NCBI GenBank assembly: GCA_049608925.1
Contig: JBMYXZ010000005.1
Span: 1-31,787 of the forward strand
Direction of reading: 5' to 3'
Length of the DNA: 31,787 bases
From: JBMYXZ01 sp049608925
GTDB lineage: Bacteria > Pseudomonadota > Alphaproteobacteria > JAGOMX01
Shown here: piece by piece, positions 7,018 to 14,832 of the stretch
How positions within the stretch are numbered: the first letter of the stretch is position 1
Layout of the letters: every line of letters begins with the position of its first letter
The notes under the pieces: generated by a model
Database searches by the model: none
The model's input: only the letters and a program-made list of their open reading frames with translations
What the model was told of the DNA's origin: nothing
Made by a program: the position numbers and the translations under genes

Positions 7018-7635
7018 ATGAAACCCACTATTCATTTCCATAAAAACGACCTTCCTGCTGATGTTGACTTAGGCAATCTGATTGCCGTTGATACAGAAGC
7101 TATGGGGCTTAACTTTCACCGCGATCAGTTGTGTTTGGTGCAACTGTCAGCTGGCGACGGTCATTGCCACCTGGTTCAATTGGACCGCAACACATATGAT
7201 GCGCCGAATCTTAAGAAGCTTCTGGGAGACGATGATGTTACCAAGATTTTCCACTTCGCGCGCTTTGATGTTGCTGCAATTTATCAATATTTAGATGTTA
7301 TTTGCCGGCCCGTATTCTGCACCAAAATTGCCTCAAAACTGGTGCGTACTTACACAGATCAACATGGTCTTAAGCATTTGTGTCGTGATCTTCTGGGTGT
7401 TGAAATCTCCAAACAAGAACAAAGCTCGGATTGGGGCGCAGAGAAGCTGACCACCTCTCAGCAAAACTATGCTGCAACAGACGTTCTGCATTTGCACAAG
7501 TTGAAAGAGATCCTGGAAGGCTTGCTAGAACGCGAAAGACGCACCGGAATCGCGCAAGCATGTTTTGACTTTTTGCCGTATCGCTGCTACTTAGATCTAT
7601 TAGGATTTGACGAGCCGGATATTTTCCGCCATTAG
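7018..7635 (+). CDS. Short RNase D-type 3'-5' exoribonuclease
   Basis: This 205-residue protein consists only of the DEDDy exonuclease domain. The metal-binding residues are visible: D25 and E27 (AVDTEAMGL), D84 (HFARFDVAAI), and Y151 with D155 (YAATDVLHL). E. coli RNase D is about 375 residues and adds HRDC domains; these are absent here, while a second, full-length RNase D is encoded at 25117-26274. By family it would trim the 3' ends of tRNA precursors or other stable RNAs. The ATG at 7018 has only a weak Shine-Dalgarno sequence (AAAGAGA). The preceding leader contains the tRNA-like element, which suggests that the enzyme's own message may be a substrate. It is followed 13 nt later by kdsD. 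Confidence 0.88.
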   Translation: MKPTIHFHKNDLPADVDLGNLIAVDTEAMGLNFHRDQLCLVQLSAGDGHCHLVQLDRNTYDAPNLKKLLGDDDVTKIFHFARFDVAAIYQYLDVICRPVFCTKIASKLVRTYTDQHGLKHLCRDLLGVEISKQEQSSDWGAEKLTTSQQNYAATDVLHLHKLKEILEGLLERERRTGIAQACFDFLPYRCYLDLLGFDEPDIFRH

Positions 7636-7648
7636 GACGAATACTTTT

Positions 7649-8632
7649 ATGGGCCAGCCAGATATTATTTTACAAGACAATACGGACTCAGCAATTGAGG
7701 AAAGCCGTCGCGTGCTAACGCTAGAAGCAGAAGGAATTCTGGCGCTACGGGAATCGATTGGCCAAGACTTTCACGATGCGATCGAGATCTTTGAGAAATG
7801 CAAAGGCCGTATTGTTGTCACCGGTATGGGGAAAAGCGGCCATATTGGGTGCAAGGTAGCTGCAACACTTGCGTCTACTGGTGCACCATCGTTTTTTGTG
7901 CACCCCGCGGAAGCTAGCCATGGCGACCTTGGCATGATCACCAAGGATGATGTTGTGCTGGCGATGTCCTATTCTGGCGAAACAGCAGAACTGTCGAATA
8001 TTTTGGAATTCACTAAGCGGTATGATATTCCCCTGGTGTCGATTACAGGCGGCGCAACTAGCACGCTTGCAAAGATGTCAACAGTTTGTCTGGCTTTGCC
8101 AAAAGTAGGCGAAGCATGCCCAATCGGCTTGGCACCAACCACGTCGACCACGATGACCCTTGCCTTGGGGGATGCTATTGCCACCACCCTGCTGAAACGC
8201 CGTAAGTTTTCTTCTGAACACTTTGGCGTATTTCACCCAGGTGGGTCTCTCGGGAAAAGGCTACAAACTGTGGACGACATTATGCATTCGGGTGACGAGC
8301 TGCCACTGGCTGACCCGTCGCTTACCATGCAAGACGGCCTATTGATGATGACTGCCAAGCGCTTTGGCTGCATTGGCGTCACGGGGACTGGTGGCGTCCT
8401 TACAGGCATTGTTACCGATGGAGACTTACGCCGTCATATGAGCTCGGACCTTTTAAGCGCAACTGTTGGCGATGTGATGACAGGAAGCCCTCGGACGATT
8501 GGCTCAAGCGCATTGGTTGCAGAGGCCCTAAGCGTCATGAATAAAAACAGCATTACCAGCTTGTTTGTAGTAGATGGCGCCGGAAAGCCTATTGGTATTA
8601 TTCATGTTCATGATTGTTTGCGGGTATCTTAA
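7649..8632 (+). CDS. kdsD: Arabinose-5-phosphate isomerase (KdsD/KpsF)
   Basis: The enzyme interconverts ribulose 5-phosphate and arabinose 5-phosphate, the first step of Kdo synthesis for LPS. An N-terminal SIS domain (about 40-175) carries GMGKSGHIGCKVAATLAST, the HPAEASHGDLGM segment and SYSGETAE. Two CBS domains follow (about 205-325; the second begins near VGDVMTGSP). With the ATG at 7649 the protein has 327 residues, the usual length. A TTG at 7607 would add 14 residues inside the RNase D coding end and is less likely, and an AGGA sits 11 nt before the ATG. The stop overlaps the lptC start as TAATG, placing it with the LPS transport genes. Confidence 0.95.
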   Translation: MGQPDIILQDNTDSAIEESRRVLTLEAEGILALRESIGQDFHDAIEIFEKCKGRIVVTGMGKSGHIGCKVAATLASTGAPSFFVHPAEASHGDLGMITKDDVVLAMSYSGETAELSNILEFTKRYDIPLVSITGGATSTLAKMSTVCLALPKVGEACPIGLAPTTSTTMTLALGDAIATTLLKRRKFSSEHFGVFHPGGSLGKRLQTVDDIMHSGDELPLADPSLTMQDGLLMMTAKRFGCIGVTGTGGVLTGIVTDGDLRRHMSSDLLSATVGDVMTGSPRTIGSSALVAEALSVMNKNSITSLFVVDGAGKPIGIIHVHDCLRVS

Positions 8633-9291
8633 TGACAAAAAAACTAGCCCCTTTTAAGCCTGGATGGCGAGACCGTTCTGGAGAACGTAAAAAACTGCAG
8701 CGTGGCAGCTCTACCCAGGGTATCTTAAAGATTGTCTTTCCTTGTGTTGCTTTAGGCATCTTCATCGGTATCTTTGTGTGGCCAAATGTCATGAAATCCG
8801 AATACCAACCAAAACATGAAGACGTCAAAGAGATGTTTGCACGTGACCCCAAGCTGAAGAACACAGTGTTGAATCCTGTGTTTGATTCTCTCGATGAAAA
8901 AGGCCGCCCGGTTAGCATTACGTCCAAACGTGCAATCCAGCATGACAAGGACCATACGGCGTTGTTTGAGCCTGTCGGCACCATTTATATGCAGGACGGG
9001 ACGAAAGTCAACTTCACTGCCATGACCGGCATGTATCATCATGATCAGCAAAAGCTGTTTTTGCAGACAGATGTGCATTTGAATCTTGATACAGGGTACG
9101 ACCTGTATTCTACATCTGCTCAGATTGACATAGCCCATAACCAAGCGGAAGGCTTTGAACCAGTCCATGGCACAGGCCCCAGCCAGGAACAATTGCAAGC
9201 CGAAGGCTTTAAGTTAATCGAACGAGGTGATCAAGTTGATTTCAAAGGTCGCTCGACAGTGCAGCTACCATCTCAGGGAGGACAAAACTAG
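8632..9291 (+). CDS. lptC: LPS export protein LptC
   Basis: The 219-residue protein is a bitopic inner-membrane component of the Lpt bridge that passes LPS from the LptBFG transporter to periplasmic LptA. It has a basic cytoplasmic start, one membrane helix at about residues 31-50 (KIVFPCVALGIFIGIFVWP) and a periplasmic beta-jellyroll domain (DUF1239/YrbK type). The domain is diverse and recognised mainly by layout and context. The ATG at 8632 shares a base with the kdsD stop; an upstream TTG at 8614 is less plausible. Its TAG stop overlaps the GTG start of lptA, a sign of coupled translation. Confidence 0.88.
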   Translation: MTKKLAPFKPGWRDRSGERKKLQRGSSTQGILKIVFPCVALGIFIGIFVWPNVMKSEYQPKHEDVKEMFARDPKLKNTVLNPVFDSLDEKGRPVSITSKRAIQHDKDHTALFEPVGTIYMQDGTKVNFTAMTGMYHHDQQKLFLQTDVHLNLDTGYDLYSTSAQIDIAHNQAEGFEPVHGTGPSQEQLQAEGFKLIERGDQVDFKGRSTVQLPSQGGQN

Positions 9292-10055
9292 TGTTTCGCG
9301 TGGTATTATCATTAAGTTTATTAGTAAGCACTGCAGCTTTGGCGCAAGCAGAACTGACTACAAAGCAAGCCATGGCCCAAGCACAAGAAGCGCCGCTGAC
9401 AATCGACTCAGACAAGGGCATATCCTGTGATCGCGAACGCAATACCTGCACAGCAACCGGCAACGTGGTTGCCACAAAAGGAGCCTTTGTGTTGCATTGC
9501 CACGAGCTGACAACTTTTATGCGCAAAGGCGCTGATGGAAAGCAGCAAGTGTGGAAAGTCGATGCCAAAGGCAACGTCGTCTTTACTGGAATCCCGGGGG
9601 AAAAAGCTACCGGCGCGCGTGCTATTTACACGATCGATGACGGCAAGCTATTTATGACAGCTGATCCAAACGATGGCTATACGATTGTTATTAAGGACGA
9701 CAAGATCCTGAAATCGCGCCGGGTTATTTTGTTCATCGATGAAAGCGGCAATTCCCGCCAATTGAAATATATCGAGGCTCTGGAAGATGTGACATTATCG
9801 ACTCCCGATGAAATTGGCTACGGTGATAAGGTGACCTATACGCCGGCCACACAGATTGCCACCCTGCAGGGAGATCTCGTAACGATCGCTCGAGAAGAAG
9901 GACACCTTAAAGGTAAATATGCCCAAATAAACTTGGACACCGGCATTGCAAAGATGATGAATTCAGCTGATAACGACGGGAAAGGGCGTGTTCGTGCCTT
10001 TATACGCCCCGACAAAACCGATGCGGATAAGTTAAGCCTGCGGAAAAAGCCTTAA
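9291..10055 (+). CDS. lptA: LPS transport periplasmic protein LptA
   Basis: The 254-residue protein begins with a signal peptide (hydrophobic core LSLSLLVSTAALA, likely cut after A-L-A or the next A) and continues with an OstA/LptA beta-jellyroll. Repeated strand patterns such as TATGNVVATKG and KVDAKGNVVFTG are typical of the LPS-binding groove. It would polymerise between LptC and LptD to carry LPS across the periplasm. The GTG start at 9291 overlaps the lptC stop and is preceded by GGGAGGA at a good distance. The length is somewhat above that of E. coli LptA (185), as is common in alphaproteobacteria. Confidence 0.9.
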   Translation: MFRVVLSLSLLVSTAALAQAELTTKQAMAQAQEAPLTIDSDKGISCDRERNTCTATGNVVATKGAFVLHCHELTTFMRKGADGKQQVWKVDAKGNVVFTGIPGEKATGARAIYTIDDGKLFMTADPNDGYTIVIKDDKILKSRRVILFIDESGNSRQLKYIEALEDVTLSTPDEIGYGDKVTYTPATQIATLQGDLVTIAREEGHLKGKYAQINLDTGIAKMMNSADNDGKGRVRAFIRPDKTDADKLSLRKKP

Positions 10056-10086
10056 AGAAATTGGTAACTTGTGGTATTAAAACGTC

Positions 10087-10821
10087 ATGACTCAGCGAGA
10101 AAGCGGATTATCCGCAGAAAATCTACATAAGTATTACGGCCAGCATCATGTTCTGCAGGATGTCAGCGTTAACGTTACCCGTAAAGAAGCCGTTGGCCTG
10201 CTTGGACCCAACGGTGCCGGTAAGACCACTTGCTTTTCGATCATTGCCGGAATCATCGGCCCTACCAGTGGTAAGGTAAAGCTTGATGGCCATGATATTT
10301 CCTCGCTGCCCATGTACAGACGTGCCCGCCTGGGTATTGGCTATCTACCACAAGAATCGTCAATTTTCCGCGGTATGACTGTTGAGAATAATATTCGCTC
10401 GGTGCTTGAGCTGGTCGAGTCCAACCGTGAAAAGCGCGAAGATATCCTCGATTCTCTATTAAGCGAATTTGGTATTTCCCACCTGCGCCGTGCCAGCGCT
10501 ATTACCCTTTCAGGCGGTGAGCGCCGCCGTGCAGAAATCGCGCGCGCCCTGGCCTCTGACCCACATTTCATTCTTTTGGACGAGCCACTGGCTGGTATTG
10601 ACCCGATTGCGGTCCATGAAATTCGTGATTTGATCTCACATCTTAAAGATCGTGGTATTGGTGTGTTGCTGACTGATCACAATGTGCGCGAAGCGCTAGA
10701 TATTGTAGATCGCGCGTATATCCTGCACGAGGGCCAAGTTTTGCGATCTGGCACCCCAAGTGAAATCATCGCAGATAAAAACGTTCGCAGAGTCTATCTT
10801 GGAGAATCGTTCTCTCTGTAA
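10087..10821 (+). CDS. lptB: LPS export ABC transporter ATPase LptB
   Basis: This 244-residue cytoplasmic ATPase powers LPS extraction by LptF and LptG, whose genes are not in this window. All nucleotide-binding elements are present: Walker A GPNGAGKTT (40-48), Q-loop LPQES (88-92), signature LSGGERRR (141-148), Walker B FILLDEP (161-167), and the switch histidine H198 in LLTDHN. The sequence is very close to typical LptB, including SIFRGMTVENNI. It lies 31 bp after lptA and 12 bp before rpoN. Confidence 0.97.
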   Translation: MTQRESGLSAENLHKYYGQHHVLQDVSVNVTRKEAVGLLGPNGAGKTTCFSIIAGIIGPTSGKVKLDGHDISSLPMYRRARLGIGYLPQESSIFRGMTVENNIRSVLELVESNREKREDILDSLLSEFGISHLRRASAITLSGGERRRAEIARALASDPHFILLDEPLAGIDPIAVHEIRDLISHLKDRGIGVLLTDHNVREALDIVDRAYILHEGQVLRSGTPSEIIADKNVRRVYLGESFSL

Positions 10822-10835
10822 TACACTAAGTGTAT
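10821..10835. repeat. Perfect 15-bp palindrome over the rpoN start
   Basis: ATACACT (10821-10827), one central A, then AGTGTAT (10829-10835) form a perfect inverted repeat. It begins in the last base of the lptB stop codon and ends inside the rpoN ATG (10834-10836). As RNA it can form six pairs with a UAA loop, tying up the first two bases of the start codon; no clear Shine-Dalgarno sequence is present. As DNA it could be an operator. It may also be chance. Confidence 0.45.
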
Positions 10836-12231
10836 GAGAGGCGATCAAATACTCACACAAAAGCAGTCTCAATCCATTGTGATGACACCGCAGCTGCAGC
10901 AGGCGGTGAAGCTTCTTGAATTGTCTAATATCGAGCTGATGAGCTATCTAGAAAATGCTGTTCTCGAAAACCCGCTTCTAGCACTTGAAAAGCCATCTAC
11001 AGATGCCGAGCTACCTTCAGCTGCCAGTGATGACCAACAAGATGAAATAAATGAAAACATATGGTCGAACCTGCAGACCAGTCGCCAACATGTGCACCAA
11101 GAAGCGCAGAGTTATTCCATTGAACGCTTAAAAGCCTCGCCAATGACATTGCGCGAGCATCTTATGTCGCAACTGAATACAGATATGCTAGATAGCCAAG
11201 ATTTAATCATCGGTCGCAGCCTGATTGATGCGATTGACCCCACGGGGTACATCACTGAAGACCTGGGCAAACTAGCAAAGCGCTTTGGCTGCAGTTTGCA
11301 ACGCATCGAAGAGACTTTGTATAAGCTGCAACAATTTGACCCCGGTGGGATCTTCGCCCGTAACTTGCAAGAATGCCTAAAGCTGCAGCTGCAAGATACG
11401 GAATACTGGAATGAAAAGACGGAAGCCTTTTTGGAGCATATGGAGCTATTCTTTTCTGGTCATAACAAACGATTCCTGCTGCGTACGGGGCTAGAGCCTG
11501 AAGATTGTAAAGAAATCTTGGCACACATACGTACCTTAAATCCAAAACCTGGCTTGAACTTTGATTTTGATGATTTGCCGTATATCATCCCGGACGTGAT
11601 TGTCAGGTCTCGACCCGACAACAGTTGGCACGTCTCACTGAATTCGGATACGCTGCCCAAAGTCCTGGTCGACAAAGAATACGCCACGACTGTCAGAGCA
11701 TCCACCAAAGACTCACAGGCAAAGAAATATGTAACAGCTTGCCTGGCTTCAGCTAATCATCTGGTTAATGCCATGGATCAGCGCGCCCAAAACATCTTGA
11801 AAGTTTCGGAAGAAATCATCCGCAGACAAGAAAAGTTTATGACTGACGGCATCGAGCACCTGGTGCCCATGGTCTTAAAAGATGTGGCAGAGGCCGTCGA
11901 GATTCACGAAAGCACTGTCTCGCGCGTGACAAACCATAAGTACATGATGACACCGCGTGGTGTATTCGAGCTGAAATATTTCTTTTCGTCCTCCATCTGT
12001 AATATGCGCGGTGAAGGTGTTCATTCCTCGGAAGCCATTCGCCACAAGATTAAGTTAGCTGTTGGGGAAGAAGATCCTGCTTCACCATTTTCCGACGATG
12101 ATTTAGTGCGCGTTTTGCGCTCACAATCGATTGATATTGCGCGCCGCACGGTTGCAAAATACCGCGAGGAATTGGGCATACCCTCTTCCTATCAGCGTAA
12201 GCGGGCGCATAGGCTAGAGAACAGCGTGTAA
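10834..12231 (+). CDS. rpoN: RNA polymerase sigma-54 factor
   Basis: The 465-residue protein is a full-length sigma-54, which directs RNA polymerase to -24/-12 promoters and needs AAA+ enhancer-binding activators. Region I (1-50) has the glutamine- and leucine-rich pattern QSIVMTPQLQQAVKLLE. An acidic region II follows, then the core-binding domain (about 95-280), the HTH region around 345-375 (VAEAVEIHESTVSRVTN), and the RpoN box ARRTVAKYRE at 436-445. No residue appears to be missing. The position after lptB is the usual alphaproteobacterial arrangement, but hpf, which often follows rpoN, is elsewhere, and mnmA comes next. The start codon lies inside a perfect palindrome. Confidence 0.97.
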   Translation: MRGDQILTQKQSQSIVMTPQLQQAVKLLELSNIELMSYLENAVLENPLLALEKPSTDAELPSAASDDQQDEINENIWSNLQTSRQHVHQEAQSYSIERLKASPMTLREHLMSQLNTDMLDSQDLIIGRSLIDAIDPTGYITEDLGKLAKRFGCSLQRIEETLYKLQQFDPGGIFARNLQECLKLQLQDTEYWNEKTEAFLEHMELFFSGHNKRFLLRTGLEPEDCKEILAHIRTLNPKPGLNFDFDDLPYIIPDVIVRSRPDNSWHVSLNSDTLPKVLVDKEYATTVRASTKDSQAKKYVTACLASANHLVNAMDQRAQNILKVSEEIIRRQEKFMTDGIEHLVPMVLKDVAEAVEIHESTVSRVTNHKYMMTPRGVFELKYFFSSSICNMRGEGVHSSEAIRHKIKLAVGEEDPASPFSDDDLVRVLRSQSIDIARRTVAKYREELGIPSSYQRKRAHRLENSV

Positions 12232-12282
12232 ATTCTGAAATATAAGTACTAAAATTCTCAAAATTATGGTAAATAATTGCCC

Positions 12283-13380
12283 ATGAATATTGATCTTGGC
12301 CTTAGTTCGAAAAAAGCACGTGTTGTTGTAGCCATGTCTGGTGGTGTAGACAGCTCAGTCACTGCTGCCCTGCTGCACGAAGCTGGATATGACGTTGTTG
12401 GTATGACCATGCAGCTGTATGACCAGGGAGAAATCGCCAAGCGCAAGGGTGCTTGTTGCGCTGGACAAGATATTTTCGACGCCAAACAAATTGCAGACCG
12501 TTTGGGCTTTCCGCATTATGTGTTGGATTATGAAAGCTTGTTTAAAGAATCTGTGATTGATGATTTTGCCGACAGTTATGTAGATGGTTATACCCCAATA
12601 CCCTGTGTGCGCTGCAATCAGACGGTTAAATTCCGTGACATGCTAACGATGGCTAAAGATTTAGGGGCAGAAGCCCTTGCCACCGGACACTATGTAAAAC
12701 GTGTTATGGGAACAGATGGCGCCGAGCTGCACCGTGCGATAGATCATGGCAAGGACCAAAGCTTTTTCCTTTTCACCACGACTCAGCCTCAGCTTGATTT
12801 CTTGCGCTTTCCTCTAGGGGGCATGACAAAGCAAGAAACGCGCGAGCACGCAATTCGTCTTGGTCTAAAAGTCGCAGACAAGCCTGATAGCCAAGATATC
12901 TGCTTTGTGCCTAACGGAGACTATGCTTCGGTAGTTGCCAAACTGCGCCCAGGTGCGCTGGAAGCTGGTGATATCGTTGATTTAGACGGCAATGTATTGG
13001 GCCAGCACAATGGCACCATTCACTACACAGTGGGCCAACGCCGAGGCCTGGGTATTAGCACCCCCCACCCACTTTATGTGATTAAAGTAGACGCGCAAAA
13101 TCACCGTGTTGTTGTGGGGCCAAAAGAAAAATTGGGGCGGACAAGTATACAGTTGAAAGAAATGAACTGGCTCGCGGGCGACAGTACGCATGACAGCGTA
13201 ATGGTTAAGATCCGCTCGATGCAAAACCCTATGCCTGCAACCTTGAAAAGGCACGCTGACGGCAGCGCCGAGGTAATACTCGATCAGCCTGAATTTGGTA
13301 TTGCACCCGGTCAAGCATGTGTGTGCTATGGTGGCACCAGAGTCCTGGGTGGTGGATGGATTGAAAAAACCAATGACTAG
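12283..13380 (+). CDS. mnmA: tRNA 2-thiouridylase MnmA
   Basis: The enzyme adds sulfur to U34 of the tRNAs for Lys, Glu and Gln. It has the PP-loop ATP pyrophosphatase motif AMSGGVDSS near the N-terminus, CCAGQD, the region with nucleophile C111 (PCVRCNQTVKF), ATGHYV, KDQSFFLF, and the second catalytic cysteine C207 in DSQDICFV. A C-terminal beta-barrel follows (VGQRRGLGIS). I chose the ATG at 12283 (365 residues) over a TTG two codons earlier. The gene follows rpoN after 51 bp of AT-rich DNA and overlaps the start of the DUF192 gene by 8 bp. Confidence 0.96.
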   Translation: MNIDLGLSSKKARVVVAMSGGVDSSVTAALLHEAGYDVVGMTMQLYDQGEIAKRKGACCAGQDIFDAKQIADRLGFPHYVLDYESLFKESVIDDFADSYVDGYTPIPCVRCNQTVKFRDMLTMAKDLGAEALATGHYVKRVMGTDGAELHRAIDHGKDQSFFLFTTTQPQLDFLRFPLGGMTKQETREHAIRLGLKVADKPDSQDICFVPNGDYASVVAKLRPGALEAGDIVDLDGNVLGQHNGTIHYTVGQRRGLGISTPHPLYVIKVDAQNHRVVVGPKEKLGRTSIQLKEMNWLAGDSTHDSVMVKIRSMQNPMPATLKRHADGSAEVILDQPEFGIAPGQACVCYGGTRVLGGGWIEKTND

Positions 13381-13837
13381 ACTTTTTGCATTCCTATTTT
13401 TGCTTTCGGCGCCATTGCTATCAGCCAGTGAACTGAAAATCTCCCAGAATGGAACAGAGCATCTCTTTAACGTGGATGTCGCCAATACACCTGACCAGCT
13501 TCAAAAAGGCTTAATGGGGCGCAAGAAACTGGCAGATGACCGAGGCATGTTATTCTTATTTCCGCGCCCACACAAAGTACGCATGTGGATGTATAAAACT
13601 CCGTTATCGCTGGATATGTTATTCATCAACAAAGAGAATCAAATCATCTTTATCAAGCACAGTGCACGGCCCAAATCTCGGGATATTGTTGAAAGTCCAG
13701 AAGTCGTGAAAGCAGTGCTAGAGATTAAGGGCGGGACCTCTAAAAAGCTTGGCATTCAAAAGGGAGCAACTGTCTCACATTCTTTGTTGGCGCCCTGTGA
13801 TGACACTAAGAAAGATCCAGAAGACAGTGATAAATAG
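13373..13837 (+). CDS. Exported DUF192-family protein
   Basis: The 154-residue product has a clear signal peptide (M-T-R-L followed by the hydrophobic run FAFLFLLSAPLLSA) and a DUF192 domain, recognised by LQKGLMGRKKLADDRGMLF, FPRPHKVRMWMYKTPLSLDM and INKENQIIFI. The biochemical role of this widespread periplasmic family is not established. The ATG at 13373 lies inside the mnmA end (ATGACTAG), suggesting coupled translation; longer starts would put non-signal sequence before the signal peptide. Its last 63 bp are also the antisense end of ctaA, so the tail of the protein (about residue 134 on, rich in D, K and E) is constrained by the overlap. Confidence 0.88.
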   Translation: MTRLFAFLFLLSAPLLSASELKISQNGTEHLFNVDVANTPDQLQKGLMGRKKLADDRGMLFLFPRPHKVRMWMYKTPLSLDMLFINKENQIIFIKHSARPKSRDIVESPEVVKAVLEIKGGTSKKLGIQKGATVSHSLLAPCDDTKKDPEDSDK

Positions 13838-14797
13838 CACGAACGCCCAGGCTTGATGAATAACCGCCAAGCTGATCGGCACGTGCATTACTAATGTAGA
13901 AACTCCCAAAACAACCTGCATACCGGCTACAAAAATCAACGCGAAGGCAAATCGGCGCCACACCCCAGGTGTCTGCAGCATTTGGTAGGCAATATAGCCC
14001 GCAAGCCCCAAGGTTGAAAGGGCTAGGATCCGGTGGAAAAACTGAACGGTTGTAGGGTTTTGCACAGGATTGAGATACCAAGGAGCCATAGCCCATAAGT
14101 CATCCGGCAGCATCTGACCATTCATATCTGGGAAGGTATTATAGATCAAGCCAGCTTTCATCCCAGCGGTAAAGCCTCCATATACCACTGTCAGGCAGAC
14201 CATGAAAAATAACAGTGACATATAACGCTTTATACCACGCCATCTGGGCAACATAACTGGGACCGTACAGCGTATTTTGTGAATCATCGCGACGATAGCG
14301 GCCATTATCAATGCTGCAAGGCACAGGTGCGCTGTTAGACGGTAAGGGCTAACCCAGGGCTCGTTTATCAAGCCGCTTTTAACCATGTACCACCCCATCA
14401 GGGCCTGGCCAGCGCCTAGCATCCATAGCCCTATCATACGCGTGCGATATTCACTAAGGGCTTGATGGCGAAAAGCGATGATTGTGGGGACCAGCAATAC
14501 CAGACCCATTAGGCGTCCCCAAACACGATGGATATACTCTAGCCAAAAAATAGACTGGAAGCCCGCTAAGTCCATATCTGGATGCATTATTTGAAATTCC
14601 GGATGCTGCTGATAGGCCACAAAAGCGGCTTGCCAATCTTCAAGAGACAACGGCGGCAGAATTCCCATGATGGGCGCCCAATCGACCATTGAAAGCCCAG
14701 ATCCAGTCAAACGTGTCAGGCCGCCAATAACAATCATGGTAAAAACCATGACACCTGTGATGGCAAGCCAATATGGAAAAGTATTTATTCTTAGCAT
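13775..14797 (-). CDS. ctaA: Heme A synthase (COX15/CtaA)
   Basis: This 340-residue inner-membrane enzyme oxidises the methyl group of heme O to the formyl of heme A, needed by aa3-type cytochrome oxidases. There are about eight membrane helices. The conserved histidines sit in EYIHRVWGRLMG, FRHQALSEY, QFFHRILALS and VIHQAWAF. The start MLRINTFPYWLAITGVMVF leads straight into helix 1, and GGLTRLTGSGLSMVDW is the classic first-loop signature. No ctaB or oxidase subunit gene is in view. The 3' end overlaps the DUF192 gene by 63 bp, tail to tail. The upstream orphan secreted gene is on the same strand, 35 bp away. Confidence 0.95.
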   Translation of the reverse strand: MLRINTFPYWLAITGVMVFTMIVIGGLTRLTGSGLSMVDWAPIMGILPPLSLEDWQAAFVAYQQHPEFQIMHPDMDLAGFQSIFWLEYIHRVWGRLMGLVLLVPTIIAFRHQALSEYRTRMIGLWMLGAGQALMGWYMVKSGLINEPWVSPYRLTAHLCLAALIMAAIVAMIHKIRCTVPVMLPRWRGIKRYMSLLFFMVCLTVVYGGFTAGMKAGLIYNTFPDMNGQMLPDDLWAMAPWYLNPVQNPTTVQFFHRILALSTLGLAGYIAYQMLQTPGVWRRFAFALIFVAGMQVVLGVSTLVMHVPISLAVIHQAWAFVLFITVFWIFLSVITGRQQRM

Positions 14798-14832
14798 ACG
14801 TTACTGTTGAATATATCGACCCATGAAGTCAA

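Noticed and set aside
7607..7648. Upstream TTG start for kdsD
   Set aside because: It would extend the protein by 14 residues into the RNase D coding end, while an ATG at 7649 gives the usual family length.
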